The translations under genes and the position numbers were made by a program. From positions 1 through 23,915 of the forward strand of contig CAZOVK010000032.1 of NCBI GenBank assembly GCA_964583165.1: a stretch of 23,915 nucleotides of DNA, in the 5' to 3' direction. Within the stretch, counting starts at the first letter, position 1; each line of letters opens with the position of its first letter. The notes under the pieces are model-generated. The model did no database searches and was not told the origin of the DNA. It was given only the letters and a program-made list of their open reading frames with translations. Positions 1 to 7,487 of the stretch are shown in pieces. Source of the DNA: CAZOVK01 sp964583165. Its GTDB lineage: Bacteria; Bacillota; Clostridia; Lachnospirales; WRAX01.

Positions 1-852
1 ACCCTCTTCCGCAATGGCTGAAATCAGCTCATCATGGATTTCGCTCATCGCCTGGTCGCGCTCCTGTTTCATGTCAGTGAAAACAGCGCTTTCCATGCGA
101 CTCGCTGGGATTAACGCGCGAATCTTAGAAGCAAACGCGGGGTCAATCGCCTGTGTTTCATAGCTATGCTTGGGCTTGCCCTCTTTCTCGACAATACCCT
201 CGATAAACTCAACCATTCGAACGTTTTCAGCGTGTGCTATCTCAATCGCGCGGAACATGTCGGCTTCGCTGACTTCGTCAGCGCCCGCTTCAATCATCAT
301 GACCTTATGCTTCGTTGAAGCGACTGTGACTGCCAGTTTGCTCTTTTCGCGCCCTGCAACATCGGGGTTAATGACGAACTCGCCATCAATCAAGCCGATT
401 GAACAAGCCGCTGTGGGCCCAGCAAACGGAATATCAGAAATAGACAACGCAATAGACGAACCGAGCATCGCGGCAATCTCAGGCGCGCAATCTTGGTCAA
501 CGGACATAACCGTAGCCACAACAGACACGTCATTGCGGTAGTCATTCGGGAAAAGCGGTCTTATGGGTCTGTCGATAAGGCGCGACGAGAGAATCGCGCG
601 TTCCGTGGGTTTGCCCTCGCGCTTGATGAAGCCGCCCGGGATTTTGCCAACGGCGTAGAGTTTTTCTTCGTAATCAATCGCAAGAGGGAAGAAGTCAATC
701 CCCGCGCGCGGTTTCTCTGAAGCTGTCGCGGACACCAGCACGACGGTTTCGCCGTACCTAATGATGGCCGCCGCGTTCGCGAGCTCCGCCACACGCCCCA
801 CTTCAACCACAAATGGCCGCCCGGCGACAGACGTAGTATACGTTCTGTACAT
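1..852 (-). CDS. pnp: polyribonucleotide nucleotidyltransferase (PNPase), N-terminal part, cut by window edge
   Basis: Phosphorolytic 3'-5' exoribonuclease of RNA decay, acting in the cytoplasm as a trimer. The minus-strand frame is open from the ATG at 852 to the left edge (284 codons, the first RNase PH domain and part of the linker). It carries the strongly conserved runs YEEKLYAVGKIPGGFIKREG, RLIDRPIRPLFP, VMSVDQDCAPE and SSIALSISDIPF, which are diagnostic of PNPase. The start is fixed by an AGAGG that overlaps the rpsO stop codon nine bases upstream, so it is translated right behind rpsO, the usual bacterial order. The active-site second RNase PH domain and the KH and S1 domains lie outside the window. 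Confidence 0.97.
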   Translation of the reverse strand, partial: MYRTYTTSVAGRPFVVEVGRVAELANAAAIIRYGETVVLVSATASEKPRAGIDFFPLAIDYEEKLYAVGKIPGGFIKREGKPTERAILSSRLIDRPIRPLFPNDYRNDVSVVATVMSVDQDCAPEIAAMLGSSIALSISDIPFAGPTAACSIGLIDGEFVINPDVAGREKSKLAVTVASTKHKVMMIEAGADEVSEADMFRAIEIAHAENVRMVEFIEGIVEKEGKPKHSYETQAIDPAFASKIRALIPASRMESAVFTDMKQERDQAMSEIHDELISAIAEEG

Positions 853-861
853 TCTGCGCCT

Positions 862-1116
862 CTACTTTCTGATACCTAATTCGCTGATTAGCTCTCTGTA
901 TTTAACAACGTCCTTGGCTTTGATGTAGTTCAGAAGCCCTTTCCTCTGGCCAACCATCTTGAGCAAGCCGCGGCGTGAGTGGTGGTCTTTCTTGTGAATC
1001 TTTAAGTGCTCTGTGAGGTGGTTGATGCGCCCTGTGAGCAACGCAACTTGTACTTCGGGTGAACCCGTGTCGTTCTCGTTCTTGCCAAACTTGGTGAAAA
1101 TAGCCTTTTTATCCAT
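862..1116 (-). CDS. rpsO: 30S ribosomal protein S15
   Basis: Primary 16S rRNA-binding protein of the small subunit platform. The 84-residue product has the family core DTGSPEVQVALLTGRINHLT followed by KKDHHSRRGLL, GQRKGLLNY and a final ELGIRK. It is about five residues shorter than the usual 88-89, all at the N-terminus, where the family varies. The start ATG has AGGAGG four bases upstream. It is separated from pnp by only nine bases with no terminator between. The leader upstream can fold and may be a site of S15 autoregulation (see the leader entry). Confidence 0.97.
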   Translation of the reverse strand: MDKKAIFTKFGKNENDTGSPEVQVALLTGRINHLTEHLKIHKKDHHSRRGLLKMVGQRKGLLNYIKAKDVVKYRELISELGIRK

Positions 1117-1193
1117 GATGCCTCCTAATGGTATTTAATCCTGTTGTTAAGTAGCGGTCGGAGCCTCCGTCAACCGAACAACGGACATTCACC
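1117..1193 (-). promoter_or_regulatory. rpsO 5' leader with extended hairpin, candidate S15 autoregulatory site
   Basis: The predicted transcript has about 75 bases before the rpsO ATG. On the minus strand GUUGUU (1182-1177) can pair with AACAAC (1148-1143). Inside it CGGU pairs with ACCG and CGGA pairs with UCCG around a GGC loop, with a UGA bulge on one side and CUACUU on the other. This gives 14 pairs in three blocks. Leaders of rpsO are known S15 repressor sites in several bacteria, with differing shapes. The pairing is seen in the sequence; the regulatory role is inferred. Confidence 0.45.
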
Positions 1194-1198
1194 GTAAT

Positions 1199-1227
1199 AC
1201 TATAACACAATTATCGCGCAATTACAA
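1199..1227 (-). promoter_or_regulatory. sigma-A type promoter of rpsO-pnp
   Basis: On the minus strand TTGTAA (1227-1222) and TATAGT (1204-1199) are separated by exactly 17 bases, about 83 bases upstream of the rpsO ATG. It lies back to back with the promoter of the rightward operon at 1275. Confidence 0.75.
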
Positions 1228-1274
1228 GCATTTTATTCCCGATAAAACAGTTTTTGGCAAGAAAACCCTAGCGC

Positions 1275-1303
1275 TTGCAATACGTATATTTTTGTGCTAT
1301 ATT
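1275..1303 (+). promoter_or_regulatory. sigma-A type promoter of the XpaC-like/VWA/TelA operon
   Basis: TTGCAA (1275-1280), a 17-base spacer and TATATT (1298-1303), with a TG at the extended -10 position just before. The start of transcription would fall near 1310, so the first gene must start at 1336 and not at the in-frame GTG at 1294, which lies inside the promoter. Confidence 0.75.
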
Positions 1304-1335
1304 ATGTAAGGAAACTATTAACAGCGGAGGGGCAA

Positions 1336-2079
1336 ATGAATAGAAATCGATTACTGACACTGCTGTTGCTTAATGTTACGATTTTGGTTTTGAATGTTGT
1401 TGTGTTCTCGAACGCGGTCTTGGGGCTAAGTCTTGTCGCCGGGAACGTCATGACGCGGGCTGTCGCATTCACGGTCTTGTTTATGAGTATCGCGCTGTTT
1501 TTGTATGTCAACTACAAATTCTTGTTCGGTAGAAGCAAAACCCCAGAGCGTGTTGCGAAGGACGAAATAGATACGCTTGATAAAGGCATTGATGCCATTC
1601 GGCGGTATATGAGCAGCCCGACATTTGCCGAATACGTTTCGCGTATTATCAAACAAGCCGAGCGCCTTAGAAAACGCAATAGCGCGATTGACCACATGCT
1701 GACGGAGAAATTCTCAACAGACGGTTTGAGTTATGGCCGTTTCAAGCGCACGATTGACGACATTGAGCGCGTCATGTGTGTCAATATAAAGAGTATATTG
1801 AACCGAATTGAGCCTTTTGACGAGGATGAGTACCGCGAAATTATCCACGGCAGAACCAAGCTGTCAATGAAAGTGGCCAAGGAGAAGCTTCATATATATG
1901 AAGAGTATATCGAGTATGTGAGGTCGTCCGTTGAAGACAATGACGAGATTTTGCTCAAACTTGACAAGTTGTTGTCTGAGATTTCGAAGCTGAACAGTTT
2001 AAGTAAGGGCGAACTGGAGAACATGCAGGAGCTTCAAGAGATTGACGCGCTAATCAATGATTCGCGCTGGTATAAATAG
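1336..2079 (+). CDS. two-helix membrane protein with cytoplasmic coiled-coil, XpaC-like
   Basis: 247 residues. Two hydrophobic helices at about 5-25 and 36-57 are followed by a charged, mostly helical region (about 65-247) rich in Lys, Glu and Leu, likely coiled-coil and cytoplasmic. There is no catalytic motif I can recognise. The layout (helical hairpin, then a helical tail, just ahead of a TelA gene) matches the XpaC family, named for 5-bromo-4-chloroindolyl phosphate hydrolysis and found beside the TelA homologue yaaN in Bacillus subtilis; the assignment rests on topology and context, not on a recognised signature. The ATG at 1336 has GGAGGGG six bases before it. The VWA gene starts nine bases after the stop, so the two are co-transcribed. 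Confidence 0.6.
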   Translation: MNRNRLLTLLLLNVTILVLNVVVFSNAVLGLSLVAGNVMTRAVAFTVLFMSIALFLYVNYKFLFGRSKTPERVAKDEIDTLDKGIDAIRRYMSSPTFAEYVSRIIKQAERLRKRNSAIDHMLTEKFSTDGLSYGRFKRTIDDIERVMCVNIKSILNRIEPFDEDEYREIIHGRTKLSMKVAKEKLHIYEEYIEYVRSSVEDNDEILLKLDKLLSEISKLNSLSKGELENMQELQEIDALINDSRWYK

Positions 2080-2088
2080 GAGGGGCAT

Positions 2089-3771
2089 ATGAAGGCGAAA
2101 TCGGTTGTCATTTTTGTTGTTTTAGCGCTTCTGGTGTTCGGTGGAGCGTTTCTCATCATCAGCCTGACGGATAATGCGGGCAAGAGTCAATCGCAAGTGT
2201 CGGAGGAGAATGCCCTTGCGTCACTTGACAAATTGTACCAGAAAATCCGAGTGAACACGCTTCAACCCACCAAGGGTATTGTCGAACTCGACACAGTGAA
2301 TATCGCCGATACCTTGCCCGACATTGATAAATACCCCGCGCAGGTCACGAACAATACGGCTGATTTCGTTGAGATTTTCTCGTCCACCGAAAAGGCTGGT
2401 TCTGACAATGACGGCTGGCTCGTCGATATGGCGAACAGATTCAACAAATCGGGAGCAACAGTGAACGGCAAGCCCGTGTCTGTCATAGTTCGCGGCATAG
2501 CTTCGGGCTTGGGCATGGATTACATATCGTCTGAAAAGTATGTGCCTGATGCGTTTTCGCCCTCCAATGAGCTGTGGGGCGATGCCCTCGCGGCGCAGGG
2601 CGTGAAGATTTCGCTTGTAGAGAAACGATTAACGGGCAACGCCGCCGGTATTGTGCTGTCGAAGTCGAAGTATGACGAGATTAAGAACAAATACGGCTCG
2701 GTCAGTATTGTTTCAATCACGGAAGCTGTTGTGAACGGCGATATCGCAATGGGTTACACGAACCCGTTCGCAAGCTCGACAGGCGCTAACTTTTTGCTGT
2801 CACTGCTCTACAGTTTTGACAACGATAACCCATTGAGCGATACGGCCGTTTCTGAATTTGAGAAATTCCAGACCAATATTCCGTTTGTGGCGTATACAAC
2901 GCTACAAATGCGCGAATCAGCGAAGTCCGGCGTGCTGGAGGGCTTCGTGTTTGAGTCGCAACAGTTCGAAAATTCACCCGATTTGAAATCGGGTTATGTG
3001 TTCACACCCTTTGGCGTGCGGCATGACAGCCCCGTTTATGAATTGGGCGATTTATCTGACACGAAAAAGGACATATTGCGCCAATTCATTGATTTCTGCA
3101 AGAAACCCGAAAACCAGAAGCTCGCTACAGATTGTGGGTTTAATCGCTATGACGAATACAAGACCGAGATTGAGAATATAAACGGTAACCTCATGGCATC
3201 AGCGCAAAACCTCTGGAAAGAGAAGAAAACCGGCAATCGCGACATTATCGCCGTGTTCGTCGCCGACGTGTCAGGCAGTATGGATGGCGCCCCGCTGAAA
3301 CAGCTCAAACAGAGCCTGCGAAGTGGCTCGAAATACATCAATAAGGAGTGTTCTGTTGGGCTTGTCACGTTCTCGACAGAAGTCAACATGGCGTTGCCGA
3401 TTGCGAAGTTTGACATCAACCAGCGTTCGCTTTTCATGGGAGCGGTTGACAGCATGAGCGCAGGTGGCAGTACGGCTATGTTTGATGCGATGATTGTCGC
3501 CGAGAAGATGCTAATGGACGCGAAAGTTAATAACCCAAACGCGAAACTCATGCTGTTCGTGCTTACAGACGGCGAATCGAATGTGGGCAACACACTGAAC
3601 TCCACACGCAAGGTTATTGAGGGTCTGAAAATCCCCGTTTACACAATCGGGTATAACGCAAACATTGACGTTCTCACAACCATATCAGGCATAAACGAGG
3701 CCGCGAGTATCAACGCCGATACGGATGACGTAATCTACAAAATCGGTAGCCTGTTCAACGCGGAAATGTAA
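2089..3771 (+). CDS. membrane-anchored substrate-binding-like and von Willebrand factor A domain protein
   Basis: 560 residues. One N-terminal membrane helix (about 5-25) with a Lys before it predicts that the rest is outside the cytoplasmic membrane. Residues about 60-350 resemble a type II periplasmic-binding-protein fold (a GYTNPFASSTGANFL stretch near 222-236 and FIDFCKKPENQKLA near 333-346). Residues about 385-560 are a VWA domain with a complete MIDAS metal site: D393-x-S395-x-S397, T462 in the GGST turn and D494 in LTDGES. Such fusions are known as substrate-binding and VWA domain proteins, without a settled role. AGGAGGGG precedes the ATG. It sits between the XpaC-like and telA genes, suggesting that the three products act together at the membrane; this is inference. 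Confidence 0.8.
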   Translation: MKAKSVVIFVVLALLVFGGAFLIISLTDNAGKSQSQVSEENALASLDKLYQKIRVNTLQPTKGIVELDTVNIADTLPDIDKYPAQVTNNTADFVEIFSSTEKAGSDNDGWLVDMANRFNKSGATVNGKPVSVIVRGIASGLGMDYISSEKYVPDAFSPSNELWGDALAAQGVKISLVEKRLTGNAAGIVLSKSKYDEIKNKYGSVSIVSITEAVVNGDIAMGYTNPFASSTGANFLLSLLYSFDNDNPLSDTAVSEFEKFQTNIPFVAYTTLQMRESAKSGVLEGFVFESQQFENSPDLKSGYVFTPFGVRHDSPVYELGDLSDTKKDILRQFIDFCKKPENQKLATDCGFNRYDEYKTEIENINGNLMASAQNLWKEKKTGNRDIIAVFVADVSGSMDGAPLKQLKQSLRSGSKYINKECSVGLVTFSTEVNMALPIAKFDINQRSLFMGAVDSMSAGGSTAMFDAMIVAEKMLMDAKVNNPNAKLMLFVLTDGESNVGNTLNSTRKVIEGLKIPVYTIGYNANIDVLTTISGINEAASINADTDDVIYKIGSLFNAEM

Positions 3772-3790
3772 CTAATAAGGAGGCGCAAAC

Positions 3791-4936
3791 ATGGAATTTT
3801 CAATGCAGATAGCGGACGCGGCTGTAATAAAGCAGGAGTTGGAAGCCGCCGTGACAGTTCAAGAGCCGGAGGAAGTGAAGAAGTTGCGCGAACAGGCTAA
3901 GAGTAACACTGACGCGATTATGAACATGGACTTTTCTTCGGTCAGCACGCGCAAGCCCATAATCAGTTCGATTGAGCAGTTCGGCATGGACTCCATGCAG
4001 CGTTCGTCGAAAAAAAACGCGCTACTCAAAACCTCTGTCGGCAAGCTGTCTGAATCGGGTTCAGAAGGTGGGATTGTGTCGCGCGGACTTATGGACTTGA
4101 ACCGCGAAATCAAGGACTTAGACCCAAGCCTTGTGGATTTCACGAAAACGGGTATTTTGGGCAAGCTGTTTAACCCAATCCGCAATTACTTCGCTAGGTA
4201 TGAGAAGGCGGAGGATGTGATTTCTACAATTCTTGCGTCACTTCATAAGGGCAAGGAAACGCTCAAACAGGACAACATCACGCTGGAGCTTGAAGAGCAG
4301 GCATTGCGCGATTTGTCTAAGTTACTGAACAAAGAAATCACACTAGGCACCATGATGGATGAGAATATCGCCGCCCAAATCGAAAAGGCACAAGCACAAG
4401 GCGTTGACCCTGAAAGAATCCGCTTTGTTCAGGAGGAAGTCCTCTTCCCATTGCGTCAGCGCATCATGGACATGCAACAAATGGTTGTCGTGAACCACCA
4501 AGGCATTATCGCCATGGAGATTATAAGACGTAACAACCAAGAGCTCATGCGCGGCGTTGAAAGGGCGATTAACGTCACGGTTTCGGCGTTGCGCACGGCT
4601 GTCACTGTCGCGAGTGCCCTATATAACCAGCGTATCGTGCTGAAAAAGATACAGATTATCAACGAAACAACGAACAATCTCATCGGCGCAACCTCGCGTA
4701 TGCTTCTGGAGCAGGGCACAGAGATAAATCGCCAATCAATGGAAACAGGCGTTTCCGTTGAAGTTCTTAAAGAATCTTACGGCAATCTCATGGCGGCGCT
4801 CACGCAAATCAGCGAGTTTAAGCAAAAGGCGTTACCTGTCATGCAACAAACGATTGGTACATTCCGCGAGATGGCCGAACAGGGTGAGCGCGAGATTCAG
4901 CGGCTTGAAAAAGGTCAGATGCTCACGCAACAATAG
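3791..4936 (+). CDS. TelA-family protein (toxic anion resistance family)
   Basis: 381 residues, soluble, almost wholly alpha-helical with no signal peptide or membrane helix. The central and C-terminal parts (about 120-375) have the TelA/YaaN pattern: a GKLFNPIRNYFARYEKAEDVI block near 127-147, a long amphipathic helix with VVVNHQGIIAMEIIRRNNQEL near 237-257, and a C-terminal QKALPVMQQTIGTFREMAE near 347-365. The family is named for plasmid tellurite resistance, but most chromosomal members have no proven substrate, so resistance to toxic anions should not be assumed. AAGGAGG lies seven bases before the ATG and the gene follows the VWA gene by 19 bases. A strong terminator follows, so it closes the operon. 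Confidence 0.85.
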   Translation: MEFSMQIADAAVIKQELEAAVTVQEPEEVKKLREQAKSNTDAIMNMDFSSVSTRKPIISSIEQFGMDSMQRSSKKNALLKTSVGKLSESGSEGGIVSRGLMDLNREIKDLDPSLVDFTKTGILGKLFNPIRNYFARYEKAEDVISTILASLHKGKETLKQDNITLELEEQALRDLSKLLNKEITLGTMMDENIAAQIEKAQAQGVDPERIRFVQEEVLFPLRQRIMDMQQMVVVNHQGIIAMEIIRRNNQELMRGVERAINVTVSALRTAVTVASALYNQRIVLKKIQIINETTNNLIGATSRMLLEQGTEINRQSMETGVSVEVLKESYGNLMAALTQISEFKQKALPVMQQTIGTFREMAEQGEREIQRLEKGQMLTQQ

Positions 4937-4943
4937 ATATGAG

Positions 4944-4977
4944 AAAGCCCCGAACCAATTCAGGTTCGGGGCTTTTT
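4944..4977 (+). terminator. Rho-independent terminator after telA, shared by convergent operons
   Basis: A perfect ten-base GC-rich stem (4947-4956 with 4963-4972), a six-base AATTCA loop, then TTTTT. Three flanking A-T pairs extend the stem. It starts eight bases after the telA stop and ends four bases before the end of the leftward ABC operon, so it may stop both; the T-tract is better in the rightward direction. Confidence 0.92.
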
Positions 4978-4980
4978 ACA

Positions 4981-5778
4981 TTAAATCGGCAGGCGTTTCT
5001 TGCGGAAAACCAGCACGCTTGCGGCCAATAGTACCGCGATAATTACAACATACACAATATTGACAACCAGTGTACTTTCACCACCGACGACTTTTACTGG
5101 GTCATACCAGCCATAAATCGAAATCTTCGTAAGAATTTCAGCTTTTTCAGACGCGCCACCCAACATTTTGAAGAGCAAGAACGCAATGGGTAGACCTGCG
5201 CCGAACCCCAGCGCATACTTCGCGTCGTTGAATAGGCAGGAGAAAAAGAAAGTTATCGACATAACCACGAGATTAACTAGACAAATCGTGACATTGAGCC
5301 TAAAGAATGCCGCGACATCCAGTTCGTCGGGGTAAATAGCCTTGCCGACAAGCGTATTGAAAGCGAAGAGCAGACCAAGCAGAATAATCATTGACGTTAC
5401 GGCATAGACGGCTTTTGTAATGATTATTTTACCGCGCGAATTGGGTGTGGCGAGCAGGCACGCGATTGAGCCCGAATCAACGGTTTTCGCGACAAGGCTG
5501 TTGCCCAGCAGAATGCAATAAACCATCGGGAAGCCGACCATGAGCAAGCCATAGAGCCAACTGGCCAGATAACCCGTCATGTCTGTGAATTTCTCAGCGA
5601 AACCCAGCGCGGCCATGACCTCCGGCGGGAATAGCTCAAACATAGACATGAGTTTCGCCATATCGTCGGGGTTATACATCGAAATCATAACGCCCGAATA
5701 CATCATGAGAACACCGAAGAAGATGAGTAACAACGTCCAATTCTTCTTAATCGTGTTTTTCATCAGCGCTACACTCAT
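4981..5778 (-). CDS. ABC-2 type transporter permease (second set)
   Basis: 265 residues with about six hydrophobic helices: near 16-34, a pair around 85-140, 165-195, 203-220 and 236-258. It has the usual ABC-2 layout of an N-terminal helix, a long extracytoplasmic loop and a C-terminal helix ending in a short basic tail (FRKKRLPI). It would be the membrane partner of the ATPase encoded directly upstream, whose stop codon overlaps this ATG as ATGA, implying translational coupling. It is the last gene of the operon; the telA terminator stands right after its stop. The substrate is unknown. Confidence 0.85.
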   Translation of the reverse strand: MSVALMKNTIKKNWTLLLIFFGVLMMYSGVMISMYNPDDMAKLMSMFELFPPEVMAALGFAEKFTDMTGYLASWLYGLLMVGFPMVYCILLGNSLVAKTVDSGSIACLLATPNSRGKIIITKAVYAVTSMIILLGLLFAFNTLVGKAIYPDELDVAAFFRLNVTICLVNLVVMSITFFFSCLFNDAKYALGFGAGLPIAFLLFKMLGGASEKAEILTKISIYGWYDPVKVVGGESTLVVNIVYVVIIAVLLAASVLVFRKKRLPI

Positions 5779-6665
5779 TGCCGCCCCTCCTTTCTATAGA
5801 AGTGCATAAAGATGTCCTCCAGCGTCTGCGCTTCTGTGTCTAGCCCCAGTAATGTGAAGCGTGACAATAACTTGCCAAAGCGGTCAACATTCTCGCCTGT
5901 GACTATAACACTGACTGATTCCAGCGTCGAGGTGCTGATTTCAAATCCCGCTTCTTTGAGAACTTGCGCGGTGGCGGCGTTATCGGTGGTTTTCAGCACA
6001 AACGCCTTGCGGCGGCTTGTTTTGAGCGCGTCGATGCCCGATTGAGCGACAATGCGCCCTTCTTTGATTATCAACACGTTATCACATGTGCGCTCGACTT
6101 CTTCGAACATGTGACTGCTCATGAGTATCGTCTTACCGCGCTTTTTCTCTTCCAAAACCAGTTCAATGAAACGGTTTTGCATGAGCGGGTCAAGACCGCT
6201 TGTCGGCTCGTCAAGGATAATCGTTTCGGGGTTGTGCATGAATGCCGCTACAATGCCGAGTTTCTGCTTCATGCCCTTTGAGAATTTCTTAATCGAACCC
6301 TTGGGCGAGAACTCGAACATCTCTATCAACTCTTTCATGCGCTTATCATCACGCGTGCCGCGCATTTCTGCAATAAAACTGAGATACTCGTCGCCACCCA
6401 TGCCCTCGGGGAACGCGATTTCGCCCGGTATGTAACCGAGTTTCTTCATTATAGCAGGTGCGTCGGCGAAACAATCAAGCCCGTCAATCGTTGCAACACC
6501 GCTGTTTTGGCGCATGAAGCCCATGAGTGCGCGTATTGTCGTCGTTTTACCCGCGCCGTTCGGCCCCAGATAACCCATGACCTGTGCGCGTTCGACCTTG
6601 AAATTAAGGTCAAACACGCCTTTGCCGCTCCGATATGTGAGCGTCAGGTTTTTTACATCAATCAA
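5775..6665 (-). CDS. ABC transporter ATP-binding protein (second set)
   Basis: 296 residues with Walker A GPNGAGKTT at 34-42, signature FSKGM at 128-132, Walker B TIILDEP at 148-154, a D-loop SGLD and the switch His in SSHMFEE. A C-terminal extension ending TLEDIFMHFYRKEG is typical of ABC-2 export ATPases of the CcmA/DrrA type. It hydrolyses ATP to drive the neighbouring permease. The start is a TTG with GGGGGGAG five bases upstream; the only nearby ATG is out of frame. It is a paralogue of the ATPase at 8290 and both end in almost the same motif (LEDIFMHxY). Confidence 0.9.
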   Translation of the reverse strand: MIDVKNLTLTYRSGKGVFDLNFKVERAQVMGYLGPNGAGKTTTIRALMGFMRQNSGVATIDGLDCFADAPAIMKKLGYIPGEIAFPEGMGGDEYLSFIAEMRGTRDDKRMKELIEMFEFSPKGSIKKFSKGMKQKLGIVAAFMHNPETIILDEPTSGLDPLMQNRFIELVLEEKKRGKTILMSSHMFEEVERTCDNVLIIKEGRIVAQSGIDALKTSRRKAFVLKTTDNAATAQVLKEAGFEISTSTLESVSVIVTGENVDRFGKLLSRFTLLGLDTEAQTLEDIFMHFYRKEGRQ

Positions 6666-6677
6666 GATTGCTCCCCC

Positions 6678-7475
6678 CTAAACTGCATTCAAATCCTTCT
6701 TGTTAAACCTGTCAAAAGCGAGGTATAGCAGAATCGCGGACATCAGAGCAGTTATGAGCGCGTACAACAGGCTGAAATTACCTTCCAGCAATTCAGCAGG
6801 TAGGAAGTATTTCAGCGGCGTTATCAGGCGCAACAAACCGCCGTTTTCCAGCATATCATAACCAATAGCCAATACGAACGACAACAGAAAAATCAGATTA
6901 CCCACCATCGCGCCACGCTCAACGCGGTTTATCATTGAGGCGCAGAATGTGCCGATTGAGAAGAACAACGTGCCGATAAAGAAAATCGAGAGTGAGAATA
7001 ATAAAACCGCTTGGTTGATGTCAACGCCGAAGTCCATGACCGCAAGTGCGCCGAGCGAGAAGATACAATTAAGTATAGAATAAACCACGAGATATACATA
7101 CCCAGCCGCCAACTTCGATTTCAAGATGAAACTACGCGTGCGCGGTTTCGTGAACACAAATTCGTATGTTTTGTCAGCCGATTCGCGATTGACAGCGGCA
7201 CTGCCCAGATGTATGCCATAAATCGACGTGCTGACGAGCGCATAATACGCAAGTATGGCATAATAACCGCCTAGGGTTTCAATGTCAACACCGACAAGCC
7301 CTATCGTCGCGAGCACGACACGCGGGAATTGTGCGATTACGTCATTGATTGACGCGCCCCCCGCCGATACGCCCGTGAACTTGACCATGCCCGCGAAAAC
7401 GAGCAGGAACAGCCCGATTGTCCAGAAGATGAACGGTTTTAACCCCGCGCGAAGCTCTCTTTTGAAGATATTCAT
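6678..7475 (-). CDS. ABC-2 type transporter permease (second permease of operon)
   Basis: 265 residues starting MNIFKRELRAGLK, a basic amphipathic entry followed by about six membrane helices (near 15-31, 66-90, 118-145, 155-178, 185-205 and 232-255). The start MNIxxxEL and the late LITPLKYFLPAELLEG block resemble the permease encoded just upstream (MNIYLFELKQ, VAPLKYFSPQALFFDG), so these two are probably paralogues that pair as a heterodimer. The ATG follows GGGGGG. It lies 12 bases downstream of the first permease. Confidence 0.85.
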   Translation of the reverse strand: MNIFKRELRAGLKPFIFWTIGLFLLVFAGMVKFTGVSAGGASINDVIAQFPRVVLATIGLVGVDIETLGGYYAILAYYALVSTSIYGIHLGSAAVNRESADKTYEFVFTKPRTRSFILKSKLAAGYVYLVVYSILNCIFSLGALAVMDFGVDINQAVLLFSLSIFFIGTLFFSIGTFCASMINRVERGAMVGNLIFLLSFVLAIGYDMLENGGLLRLITPLKYFLPAELLEGNFSLLYALITALMSAILLYLAFDRFNKKDLNAV

Positions 7476-7487
7476 ATTTACACCCCC

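Noticed and set aside
131..139. A signature deviation (SLGNKKK, residues 131-138 of the ATPase at 8290) as evidence of a dead ABC ATPase
   Set aside because: This variant is common among Firmicute ABC-2 exporter ATPases and the Walker A, Walker B and switch His are intact. The coordinates given here are residue numbers, not bases.
170..541. Plus-strand open frames over pnp, opp, tyrS and other genes, such as 170-541
   Set aside because: They are antisense to strongly recognised proteins, lack ribosome sites and have low-complexity or unlikely compositions.
1294..1335. Longer N-terminus for the XpaC-like protein from the GTG at 1294
   Set aside because: The codons lie inside the -10 box and before the predicted transcription start; the ATG at 1336 has a good ribosome site.
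3791..4936. Tellurite resistance as the function of the TelA gene
   Set aside because: The family name comes from one plasmid case; no terD, terC or terB genes accompany it here, so the function is left open.
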